Below, one piece after another: positions 1 to 6,662 of a DNA stretch of 22,382 nucleotides. The notes under the pieces are model-generated. The model made no database searches. It was not told where the DNA came from and saw nothing but the letters and a program-made list of their open reading frames with translations. Position 1 is the first letter of the stretch, and every line of letters begins with the position of its first letter. This stretch comes from an uncultured Ruminococcus sp. GTDB taxonomy: Bacteria; Bacillota; Clostridia; Oscillospirales; Acutalibacteraceae. Both the position numbers and the translations under genes were made by a program. The stretch covers positions 1 through 22,382 of the forward strand of contig CACYDK010000101.1 in NCBI GenBank assembly GCA_902773155.1, read 5' to 3'.

Positions 1-199
1 TGCGTAAGCAACCCGGTCGGGCTCCCAGCTGAGCTAATGGCCCTTGTCAAATGTATGAAATTGTAAAACGTTTTGGGGTGCGTAAGCAACCCGGTCGGGC
101 TCCCAGCTGAGCTAATGGCCCTTGTCAATTGTATGAAATTGTAAATTGTTTTGTGGTGCGTAAGCCAGTCGGTTGGGCTACCATCTAAGCTATACCCCC
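1..199 (-). repeat. 78-bp tandem array of tRNA 5'-part-like units
   Basis: Read leftward, three units start at 199, 121 and 43, with an exact 78-base period; the last is cut by the window edge. The complete parts of the units starting at 121 and 43 are identical over 43 bases. Their AT-rich spacers (44-78 and 122-156) differ at 4 positions. Each unit opens like a tRNA gene: a 7-base acceptor strand (GGGCCAT twice, GGGGGTA in the first), then TA at tRNA positions 8-9, then a D arm (GCTCAGCTGGGAGC, or GCTTAGATGGTAGC) with the conserved GG. After that tRNA identity stops. A shared block ending GCTTACGCACC follows, then an AT-rich spacer. I see no anticodon arm, no T-arm consensus, no CCA and no 3' acceptor partner, so these are not normal tRNA genes. 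They could be decayed tRNAs, a tRNA-derived repeat or small structured RNAs. Confidence 0.8.
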
Positions 200-211
200 A
201 TAACAACGCTT

Positions 212-240
212 ATTATAACTCAAGGTAAATGAAATGTAAA
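212..240 (-). promoter_or_regulatory. Leftward sigma-70-type promoter of the tRNA-like array
   Basis: On the minus strand TTTACA (235-240) and a perfect TATAAT (212-217) are separated by 17 bases. The expected transcription start near 205 lies about 6 bases before the first tRNA-like unit at 199. A short leader of this kind is normal for bacterial tRNA genes. That the array is transcribed is inferred from this promoter only. Confidence 0.7.
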
Positions 241-300
241 GCTATTTTTTTAAAAAACATCAATTTGCTACTGTTTTTCGGATGAAATTAAAGATAGATA

Positions 301-329
301 TTGAAATCAAAAACGTATAGTGGTACAAT
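301..329 (+). promoter_or_regulatory. ilvD promoter
   Basis: TTGAAA (301-306), a 17-base spacer and TACAAT (324-329) make a near-consensus promoter. Expected transcription start is near 336, inside the longest open frame, which rules out translation from the upstream TTG at 301. No T-box or other riboswitch is visible between here and the ATG at 364; the leader would be only about 28 bases. Confidence 0.75.
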
Positions 330-346
330 TAGTGCAAATATTGTAC
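323..346. promoter_or_regulatory. Inverted repeat over the ilvD -10 box, candidate operator
   Basis: GTACAAT (323-329) and ATTGTAC (340-346) are perfect inverted 7-mers separated by 10 bases. The left arm contains the -10 box and the right arm falls just after the predicted start site, the position expected of a repressor site. The cognate regulator is unknown. Confidence 0.4.
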
Positions 347-363
347 AAAAGGAAGTATCAACA

Positions 364-2019
364 ATGAGATCTGATTTAATGAAAACGGGCGCTACCCGTG
401 CCCCGCAGAGATCGCTCCTGAAGGCTCTCGGTCTTACCGACGCCGAAATCAGCCGCCCGTTCGTGGCTGTGGTTAACTCAAAGAGCGACTATATTCCCGG
501 CCACAAACACCTTAACGACATTTCAGAGAAGGTTATGGACGGAATCCGCAACGCCGGAGGCGTACCCTTTGAGTTCAACACTATCGGCGTTTGCGACGGA
601 CTCGCTATGAACCACAAGGGTATGAAATACAGCCTTTGCTCGCGCGAGCTCATCGCCGACTCTATCGAGGTCATGCTCACAGCCCATCCTCTCGACGCGA
701 TCGTTTTTATCCCGAACTGCGATAAGGTCGTTCCCGGAATGCTCCTTGCCGCATGCAGGCTCAACCTTCCCGCTGTTTTTGTATCGGGAGGCCCGATGCT
801 GCCCGGCGAGTACAAGGGCGAGCGCTTTGGCCTTTCCGAGATGTTTGAGTATGTTGGAGCTCACGCTGCCGGAAAAATCACCGACGAGGAGCTCACAGAA
901 TATGAAAACCACGCATGTCCTACCTGCGGCTCCTGCTCGGGTATGTACACGGCAAACTCTATGAACTGCCTCACCGAAGCTATTGGAATGGGACTGCCCG
1001 GAAACGGCACCCGTCCGGCGATTTCGGGCGCGAGACGAGCTCTCGCTCAGGAGGCAGGCGAAACTGTCATGGAGCTTCTTAAGAAGGATATCCGTCCGCG
1101 CGATATCATCACAAAGGAAAGCTTCGAAAACGCTCTGCGCTGCGAGATGGCTCTCGGCTGCTCGAGCAACACGGTTCTTCACCTTCTCGCTATAGCCTAC
1201 GAGGCCGAGGTTCCGGTTGACATCCGCGTGATCGACGAAATAAGCAAAACCACTCCGCAGATTTGTAAGCTAAACCCTGCCGGCAAGATCTTCATTACCG
1301 ACCTAAACGAAAAGGGCGGTATCCCGGCTGTTATGAAGGAGCTCTCGAAGAAGGGCATCATCAACACAGACTGCATAACCGTTAAGGGTACGGTAGGCGA
1401 GCGCATCGCCAACGCTCCGGCTCCGGACGGCGAGGTTATCCATACAGTTGAAAACCCGCTCAGAGCCGACGGCGGTATCGCGATCCTCTTTGGCAACATC
1501 GCTCCCGACGGCGCGGTTGTCAAGCAGGGCGCGGTTGCTCCCGAAATGATGAAGAACACCGGCCCGGCTCGCGTATTTGACAGCGAAGAGAGCGCCTGCG
1601 AGGCGATCTACGGCGGTAAAATCAACCCCGGCGACGTTGTTGTTATCCGCTACGAGGGTCCGAAGGGCGGCCCCGGAATGAGAGAAATGCTCGCTCCGAC
1701 CTCTGCCCTCGCAGGAATGGGACTCGATTCCTCCGTCTCGCTCATTACAGACGGACGCTTCAGCGGAGCGACAAGAGGCGCGGCTGTCGGCCACGTAAGC
1801 CCTGAGGCGGCCTCCGGCGGTCTTATCGGACTTATCGAGGAAGGCGACACCGTTACCGTAGATATCTCCAGCCGCGAGCTCAAGCTCCACGTTGACGACG
1901 CCGTTATTGAGGAACGTCGCAAAAACTACAAAGCTCCCGAGCAGAACCTCACCGGCTACCTCAAGCGTTACGCTAAGCTCGTAACCTCCGGCTCCACCGG
2001 CGCCGTATTCGAGAAATAA
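364..2019 (+). CDS. ilvD: Dihydroxy-acid dehydratase
   Basis: Converts 2,3-dihydroxy-3-methyl-butanoate and -pentanoate to the 2-keto acids that precede valine, leucine and isoleucine; a cytoplasmic Fe-S enzyme. The 551-residue length fits the family. The family signatures are present: [19 protein letters not shown] at the N terminus, [22 protein letters not shown] and the cysteine-rich CPTCGSCSG at residues 185-193. The cysteines in the last three motifs include the expected cluster ligands. I chose ATG 364 over the in-frame TTG at 301 because AAAGGAAG precedes it by about 8 bases, because the promoter lies inside the longer frame, and because homologues begin MRSD. The gene stands alone between its own promoter and terminator, with no other ilv gene nearby. 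Confidence 0.97.
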   Translation: MRSDLMKTGATRAPQRSLLKALGLTDAEISRPFVAVVNSKSDYIPGHKHLNDISEKVMDGIRNAGGVPFEFNTIGVCDGLAMNHKGMKYSLCSRELIADSIEVMLTAHPLDAIVFIPNCDKVVPGMLLAACRLNLPAVFVSGGPMLPGEYKGERFGLSEMFEYVGAHAAGKITDEELTEYENHACPTCGSCSGMYTANSMNCLTEAIGMGLPGNGTRPAISGARRALAQEAGETVMELLKKDIRPRDIITKESFENALRCEMALGCSSNTVLHLLAIAYEAEVPVDIRVIDEISKTTPQICKLNPAGKIFITDLNEKGGIPAVMKELSKKGIINTDCITVKGTVGERIANAPAPDGEVIHTVENPLRADGGIAILFGNIAPDGAVVKQGAVAPEMMKNTGPARVFDSEESACEAIYGGKINPGDVVVIRYEGPKGGPGMREMLAPTSALAGMGLDSSVSLITDGRFSGATRGAAVGHVSPEAASGGLIGLIEEGDTVTVDISSRELKLHVDDAVIEERRKNYKAPEQNLTGYLKRYAKLVTSGSTGAVFEK

Positions 2020-2027
2020 TTAGCTAT

Positions 2028-2070
2028 CAGGCAATACCGTACGAATCACGCGGTATTGCCTGCTTTTTTA
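2028..2070 (+). terminator. Rho-independent terminator of ilvD
   Basis: A perfect 12-bp stem, CAGGCAATACCG (2028-2039) with CGGTATTGCCTG (2051-2062), has an 11-base loop and is followed by CTTTTTTA. It begins 9 bases after the ilvD stop. Confidence 0.92.
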
Positions 2071-2085
2071 TTACGTAAAACAGTA

Positions 2086-2114
2086 TGGACAAACGCACTG
2101 TGTTTTGATACAAT
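2086..2114 (+). promoter_or_regulatory. Promoter of the XRE regulator gene
   Basis: TGGACA (2086-2091), 17 bases, then TACAAT (2109-2114) preceded by TGA, an extended -10. It lies just after the ilvD terminator and about 30 bases before the start codon at 2144. Confidence 0.6.
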
Positions 2115-2143
2115 AGGATCAGATAATCAACGGAGGGTTGAAA

Positions 2144-2983
2144 ATGAGCGTTATCGGAGAGCAAATCAAAAAATACCGTGTGCAAAAGGGATATACTCAG
2201 GAGAAGCTTGGAAACATTATCGGCGTCACGACGCAGGCGGTTTCCAAATGGGAGCGCGGAGGAACGCCGGACGCGGAGATTCTGCCTCAGCTTGCCGACG
2301 CGCTTAGCGTAAGCATTGACGCGCTTTTCGGCAGAGAGGAGCAGGATACCCAGATTATGCTCTCCAAAAAGCTGTGCAAAATGTCGGGCTACGAGGCTTT
2401 TCGCAGTGCTTTCAACTATTGCTGGTCATTCATTGTGGGTTTGACGGGCAATGAAAATATCTCGGAGAATTTTCCCGAGCCATTCACCGATCATTCCACG
2501 GCAAAAAGCGATCATACCGTTGAGTTTCTGGCCAAGATCCTGCGCGACGACGGTATGACTTTGGCTAAAATATCAAACGAATTTCGCTATTTTTTTCTGA
2601 TGGTGCGTCCGCATGACGACAGCATGCTCTCGCATTTCGAAAGCGAGGACGCTCTCAGGCAGGTTTTCGCGCTTTTTGCGGACAAAAAGATACTGAAGAT
2701 CTTCTTTTATCTATATACGGTGTCAAATATTCCTGTTACCGCGCCGCTCATCAGCAAGGGGACGGGGTTGGATATGAGCGATGTTGAGCGGTGTATGAAA
2801 ACGCTTTGCGACAAAAACATCGTACACCCAATGAAGATCGCTTCACTCGACGGGGAGATCAACTCTTATATCATCCGCTTTGAGGCAAACGTGCTGCCGC
2901 TTTTTTGCTACGCTGACGAAATCGCCAAAGGATGTGAATATCCGACTTTTGGTTTTTGTGATAGAGAAAAGCCGATTTTTTAA
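2144..2983 (+). CDS. XRE-family transcriptional regulator with a winged-helix-like C-terminal part
   Basis: A 279-residue protein. Residues about 4-64 are a classic Cro/C1-type helix-turn-helix (IGEQIKKYRVQKGYTQEKLG, then VTTQAVSKWERG and a final ALSVSIDALFG). The remaining ~210 residues I do not recognise as a named domain. The stretch from about residue 168 (VFALFADKKILKIFFYLY, then DMSDVERCMKTLCDKNIV) has the helix spacing of a winged-helix module, which is inference. ATG 2144 is chosen over the in-frame TTG at 2138 because GGAGGG (2132-2137) sits 6 bases before it. The gene lies directly upstream of the serine hydrolase and protease genes on the same strand, so it may control them; nothing in the sequence proves this. 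Ligand unknown. Confidence 0.85.
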   Translation: MSVIGEQIKKYRVQKGYTQEKLGNIIGVTTQAVSKWERGGTPDAEILPQLADALSVSIDALFGREEQDTQIMLSKKLCKMSGYEAFRSAFNYCWSFIVGLTGNENISENFPEPFTDHSTAKSDHTVEFLAKILRDDGMTLAKISNEFRYFFLMVRPHDDSMLSHFESEDALRQVFALFADKKILKIFFYLYTVSNIPVTAPLISKGTGLDMSDVERCMKTLCDKNIVHPMKIASLDGEINSYIIRFEANVLPLFCYADEIAKGCEYPTFGFCDREKPIF

Positions 2984-3024
2984 ACTTACGGTTGTTTTAT
3001 CCGTTCATCTGTTGAATTAACAAT

Positions 3025-3060
3025 TAAACAGTTGCTTGATATTTGTCAGGCAACTGTTTA
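3025..3060 (+). terminator. Long hairpin between the XRE gene and the serine hydrolase gene
   Basis: TAAACAGTTGCTTGA (3025-3039) pairs with TCAGGCAACTGTTTA (3046-3060) over 15 bp with one G-T pair and a 6-base loop. It can end transcription of the XRE gene, although the T tract after it (TTTATTATATAA) is weak on this strand. It may equally be an operator or a leader structure for the next gene. Confidence 0.55.
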
Positions 3061-3069
3061 TTATATAAG
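3043..3069 (+). promoter_or_regulatory. Possible promoter of the serine hydrolase lipoprotein
   Basis: TTGTCA (3043-3048) and TATAAG (3064-3069) are spaced by 15 bases, shorter than ideal. The -35 lies in the loop and right arm of the 3025-3060 hairpin. The assignment is weak. Confidence 0.3.
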
Positions 3070-3102
3070 TACAAAGAATAAGTGCCAAAAAGGAGAGCCA
3101 TT

Positions 3103-4203
3103 ATGAAAAAGCTAACAGCATTTGTATTGAGCGCAGTTATGGCGCTTGCGTTTGCAGGTTGCGGCACAAAGTCAGCCGAAAGCTCGGCAACTGCAGAGGT
3201 TTCCGCAACCGACGCGGCGCAGGAGACGCTTGCCGAAGATATCAAGGCACGGCTTGATAAAGCTCTGGCAAAAGAAGAATTCAAAGGCGTTTTGCAGCTG
3301 TCAAAGGGCGACGGTGTGATCTACCAGTATGCCGACGGCGACGATGAAAACGGCAAGCCGCTCACCATAGATTCTTCTCTGCCTGTCGCATCGGTGTCAA
3401 AACAATTCTGCGCCGCCGCCGTTATGAAGCTCTGCGGCGAAAACAAGCTCAGCGCAGACGATACGCTTAACAAATACTATCCCGAATACAGGCACGGCAA
3501 AAATATCACGGTCAAAGACCTTCTTACAATGAGCTCCGGCATACCCAATTACAATATGTTTTTGGAGCCGTCCATGCTGGGAACGGACGAAGCGGAAAAC
3601 ATCAAGACAATCAGGAAAGCGATGTTCGCCGAGGCGCTGGATTTTAAGCCGGGCAGCAGCTACGAGTATTCCAACTCCAACTACTTCCTGCTTGCGGATA
3701 TAGTTTATAAGATAAGCGGCGTTTCATATCATGATTTTCTCAGAAAAAACTTTTTTGAGCCCTTAGAAATGGAACGCACGGGCTTTATAGAAGAAATACC
3801 CGAGGATAACGACTGGGCGTCGGCGCTCTCGAAAACCGAGCTGATGTCCGAGACCTCTTTCCCGGGTCCGGCAAGAGGCTGCGGCGACATAGTAACTAAT
3901 GCCGCCGATATGGACAAGTGGATGCGCGGCCTCAGCTCGGGAAAGATCATTTCGGCTGACGGCTACAAAGAGCTCACGGGAAACCCGAACCCGAACAGCC
4001 CAAACGGATACACCTACGGTCTTTGGCAGATGCCTTTCGGCGGAGTTGGTCACGTTGGGCAAATGGAGCCCCACTTCGGCGCGGTGGATTATATCAATAC
4101 CGACCGCGACGTGTATTTGTTCGCCGCTTCAAACACCACGCGCGGCTTGTCGCTGGTAGAACAGATCCCGAATAAGATTTTGAGTATCGTGTTTGATAAC
4201 TAA
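3103..4203 (+). CDS. Beta-lactamase-fold serine hydrolase, lipoprotein (class C / PBP-like family)
   Basis: A 366-residue secreted lipoprotein. The N terminus has a signal peptide ending in the lipobox-like FAGC, with Cys20 as the lipid site, then a Ser/Ala-rich linker to about residue 40. The catalytic domain shows the family motifs: S97-V-S-K100 (nucleophile and base), Y189-S-N191 after FKPGSSYE, and a GHVGQ element near the C-terminal third in the place of the KTG-type motif. The family includes D-alanyl-D-alanine peptidases, esterases and class C beta-lactamases; substrate and resistance role cannot be told from sequence. The start at ATG 3103 follows GGAG by 7 bases; the earlier GTG at 3082 would add residues before the signal peptide and lacks a ribosome site. 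No terminator is visible before the protease gene 82 bases downstream, so the two may be cotranscribed. Confidence 0.9.
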   Translation: MKKLTAFVLSAVMALAFAGCGTKSAESSATAEVSATDAAQETLAEDIKARLDKALAKEEFKGVLQLSKGDGVIYQYADGDDENGKPLTIDSSLPVASVSKQFCAAAVMKLCGENKLSADDTLNKYYPEYRHGKNITVKDLLTMSSGIPNYNMFLEPSMLGTDEAENIKTIRKAMFAEALDFKPGSSYEYSNSNYFLLADIVYKISGVSYHDFLRKNFFEPLEMERTGFIEEIPEDNDWASALSKTELMSETSFPGPARGCGDIVTNAADMDKWMRGLSSGKIISADGYKELTGNPNPNSPNGYTYGLWQMPFGGVGHVGQMEPHFGAVDYINTDRDVYLFAASNTTRGLSLVEQIPNKILSIVFDN

Positions 4204-4285
4204 CAGGAAAGAGCGTCCGCCATATCAAGTTAATTTGCATTTTTATACAGTAAAAAGGAAGCGTTAAATATTCAAGGAGGATAAT

Positions 4286-6574
4286 ATGAATTTCATAAGA
4301 AAAATTATAAGCGTAGCGCTAAGCGCTACGTTACTGACAGGATTCACTTCGATGTATTCTGTAAGCGTTTCGGCAAAAGATACCAGCTCCGTTATCTTTG
4401 ACTTCAACGGCGATAAGGTGAGTGACGATAAGGATTACGCGGACGCCATTCATCTTAATAAATCGTACTCCGCTCCTATTTTACAGGAGATGATATACGG
4501 CGACCTTGACTGTACCGATTACGATACAAGTAAAGCCGACAGCATCCCGCGTTATTTCCTCACAAATATAAACCAGTGTACCACTCCGAGATACCAGAAG
4601 CCTATCGGCGACTGCTGGGCTCAGGCGACGATAGGTATGCTTGAGAGCGCAACCTTAAAGGCTAAGAGCCGCATAAATAATCCTGACGGAAGCATTGACA
4701 GTAAAGCGTTCGAAGCGCCTGTTTTAAGCGGACTTAAGAATAAGGTTCTTTATTCTCCGAGAGCCGTAGCGTGGTTTTTCGGAGAGGGACTTAAGGCTGA
4801 AGAAAACCCCTCGCAGGCGGGAGAGGGCTGCGTTTTCCCTGATAATGGGATCGCCCGCTTTAATGTAGGAGGATTACTCTCGTACAGCGAAACGATGTTT
4901 ACCGCATGGAGAGGCGTCTTTAAGGAATCTAAGGTTCCTCATCAGCCTAACGGATGGAGCGGAACTATTAATGACCTTACCAAAAACAAATCGTGGGAGC
5001 TTCCCGATGAAATGAGCGGAAAATCCTTTGACAAAGCTCCGAGGGTTACAGACAGTTTCATGCTGCCTCCAACCTCTAATTTCAGCTCAGACAACCTGGC
5101 CGGAACCCGTAAGTGGGAAAGCAGTAATAAAAAGTCGATAAGTATCATAAAACAGGCTCTGCTTGATTACGGCGCGGTTCATATGTCGTACGACGCGTCA
5201 GGGGACGGAATGGCCGAAACGTTCTACTGCAGCAGAGAAAACAATCTCACAAACCACGCGGCTTTGATAGTCGGCTGGGATGATAATTTTTCAAAGGACA
5301 ATTATGTCGGAATGGGAAAAACCACTCCTACGGAGGACGGAGCGTGGCTCGTTAAAAACACATTCGGAAGCTATGACTATATGAAGTCCATTTACAAAAA
5401 CTGGGACGTCGACCGCAAGGGAATAATGGGTATGACCTACGCCGACACACAGGCCTACTATAAAGAGAGAAACACCTCGCTTGAGGAGCTGAAGAAAAAG
5501 AATCCGTATATCGAGAATAAATATCAGTATGAGTTCGGAATTCGCGACAGTAAAGACAGAGGAACTGGATTCTTCTGGATTTATTACTGCGACCGTTCGA
5601 TGGGCACATATGAAGCGTATAATGTCGATATCGCCGACGACGGCTACGACTACGACAACAACTATCAGTACGATTACGCCATAAGTAACGACGACTTAAG
5701 ATTATCTCTGCGTACAGCCGATACGGGAACCCTCGTAAGCAATGTATTTACGGCAAACGGAAAGGAAAAGCTTAAAGCTTTTTCGGCTTATACCAACGCG
5801 ACTGACTCCGTTGTAAAAACAGATATTTATATGCTTAACGGCAACGAAAGCGAGCCCACACAGGGCACCCTCGCTTATACCTCCGAGGATAAAATCAAGT
5901 TTGCCGGATTCCATACGATTAAGCTAAACGAGGAAATTAATCTCGAAAAAGGTCAAAAATTCGCGATCGTGCAGAATACAACGTCATACGATAAAGGCAC
6001 GGACGCCGATGTTTCCTATCTGAATCTTGAAACGGTATTTGACAGCGATAAGATCTCAGTCGGATCAGGCTCGAAAAATATAGTCGTATGTAACGACGGT
6101 GAGACCTATGTACGTCTCGACGGCAACTGGACTACGCCGAAGGAATTGAACGAGAATCTCGATATAGCACAGATAGTAAAATTCGGAAACGCTAAAATCA
6201 AGGCGTTTACCATAAACGAAAACAGGGATCAGGCGACAAATCAAAACTCTGTCGCCGTTAAAAAGAGCGCCAATCCTATTAAGGTTACGACAAAAGCCAA
6301 GACAGTCCAGCTCAAAAAGCTCAGGAAAAAAGCTCAGAAGGTCAAACCGCTTACAATCAAAAACGCTCAGGGCAAGGTGAGCATAAAGATAACGAGCGCT
6401 AAAAAGGCTATCAAAAAATACCTTAAACTCAGCTCAAAGGGCACTCTTACAATCAAAAAATGGAAGCAGGCCAAGAAGGGAACTTATAAAATCAAAGTAA
6501 AAATCTCCGTCAAGGGCAACTCAAAATACAAACCGAAAACAACAAATAGTACGGTTATTATTAAACTCAAATAA
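4286..6574 (+). CDS. Secreted papain-like (C1A) cysteine protease with dockerin-like loop and lysine-rich C-terminal module
   Basis: A 762-residue exported protein. Residues 1-30 are a signal peptide, probably cut after VSA30. D39-F-N41-G-D43...D47...D50 matches a 12-residue EF-hand/dockerin calcium loop, here as a single copy. The protease domain starts near residue 85: Q104 (oxyanion), C110 in PIGDCWAQA, H324 in NHAALIVGW and N358 in WLVKNTFG give the papain triad. Residues about 440-650 are probably the beta-rich 'lectin-like' domain that follows many clostridial C1A peptidases; I infer this from position and composition. Residues about 660-762 are very rich in lysine (KKLRKKAQKVKPLTIKNAQG, then KKGTYKIKVKISVKGNSKYK), resembling Ig-like modules of Ruminococcus surface proteins. 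AAGGAGG precedes the ATG by 6 bases. No inhibitory propeptide is recognised. Likely role: extracellular or cell-surface protein digestion. Confidence 0.88.
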   Translation: MNFIRKIISVALSATLLTGFTSMYSVSVSAKDTSSVIFDFNGDKVSDDKDYADAIHLNKSYSAPILQEMIYGDLDCTDYDTSKADSIPRYFLTNINQCTTPRYQKPIGDCWAQATIGMLESATLKAKSRINNPDGSIDSKAFEAPVLSGLKNKVLYSPRAVAWFFGEGLKAEENPSQAGEGCVFPDNGIARFNVGGLLSYSETMFTAWRGVFKESKVPHQPNGWSGTINDLTKNKSWELPDEMSGKSFDKAPRVTDSFMLPPTSNFSSDNLAGTRKWESSNKKSISIIKQALLDYGAVHMSYDASGDGMAETFYCSRENNLTNHAALIVGWDDNFSKDNYVGMGKTTPTEDGAWLVKNTFGSYDYMKSIYKNWDVDRKGIMGMTYADTQAYYKERNTSLEELKKKNPYIENKYQYEFGIRDSKDRGTGFFWIYYCDRSMGTYEAYNVDIADDGYDYDNNYQYDYAISNDDLRLSLRTADTGTLVSNVFTANGKEKLKAFSAYTNATDSVVKTDIYMLNGNESEPTQGTLAYTSEDKIKFAGFHTIKLNEEINLEKGQKFAIVQNTTSYDKGTDADVSYLNLETVFDSDKISVGSGSKNIVVCNDGETYVRLDGNWTTPKELNENLDIAQIVKFGNAKIKAFTINENRDQATNQNSVAVKKSANPIKVTTKAKTVQLKKLRKKAQKVKPLTIKNAQGKVSIKITSAKKAIKKYLKLSSKGTLTIKKWKQAKKGTYKIKVKISVKGNSKYKPKTTNSTVIIKLK

Positions 6575-6623
6575 CGCCAAATATATTGGATCATTTTTCA
6601 TCCTTGAATTATTAGAACAGAAA

Positions 6624-6656
6624 AAGGGGCTGTCGCGAATTCTGCGACAGCCCCTT
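6624..6656 (-). terminator. Terminator of mreBCD-mrdA, possibly bidirectional
   Basis: A perfect 13-bp stem, AAGGGGCTGTCGC (6624-6636) with GCGACAGCCCCTT (6644-6656), has a 7-base loop. On the minus strand it runs into TTTTTCTGTT and ends the mrdA transcript just past its stop. On the plus strand the tail is poorer (GTCTGTTT), but it lies 49 bases after the protease stop between convergent genes. Confidence 0.9.
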
Positions 6657-6662
6657 GTCTGT

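Noticed and set aside
1..199. Functional tRNA genes or a CRISPR array
   Set aside because: The units have tRNA-like 5' parts only, without anticodon arm, T arm or matching 3' strand. The spacers between them are nearly identical, so this is not a repeat-spacer CRISPR pattern, and no cas gene is present.
301..363. N-terminal extension of IlvD from the TTG at 301
   Set aside because: It would start in the -35 box of the promoter and add 21 residues not typical of the family; ATG 364 has a ribosome site.
200..363. T-box or other riboswitch ahead of ilvD
   Set aside because: The promoter leaves a leader of under 30 bases and no T-box sequence or aptamer-like structure was found.
523..1182. A 219-codon leftward open frame within ilvD
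   Set aside because: Antisense shadow of a well-supported gene; no ribosome site and no recognisable protein features.
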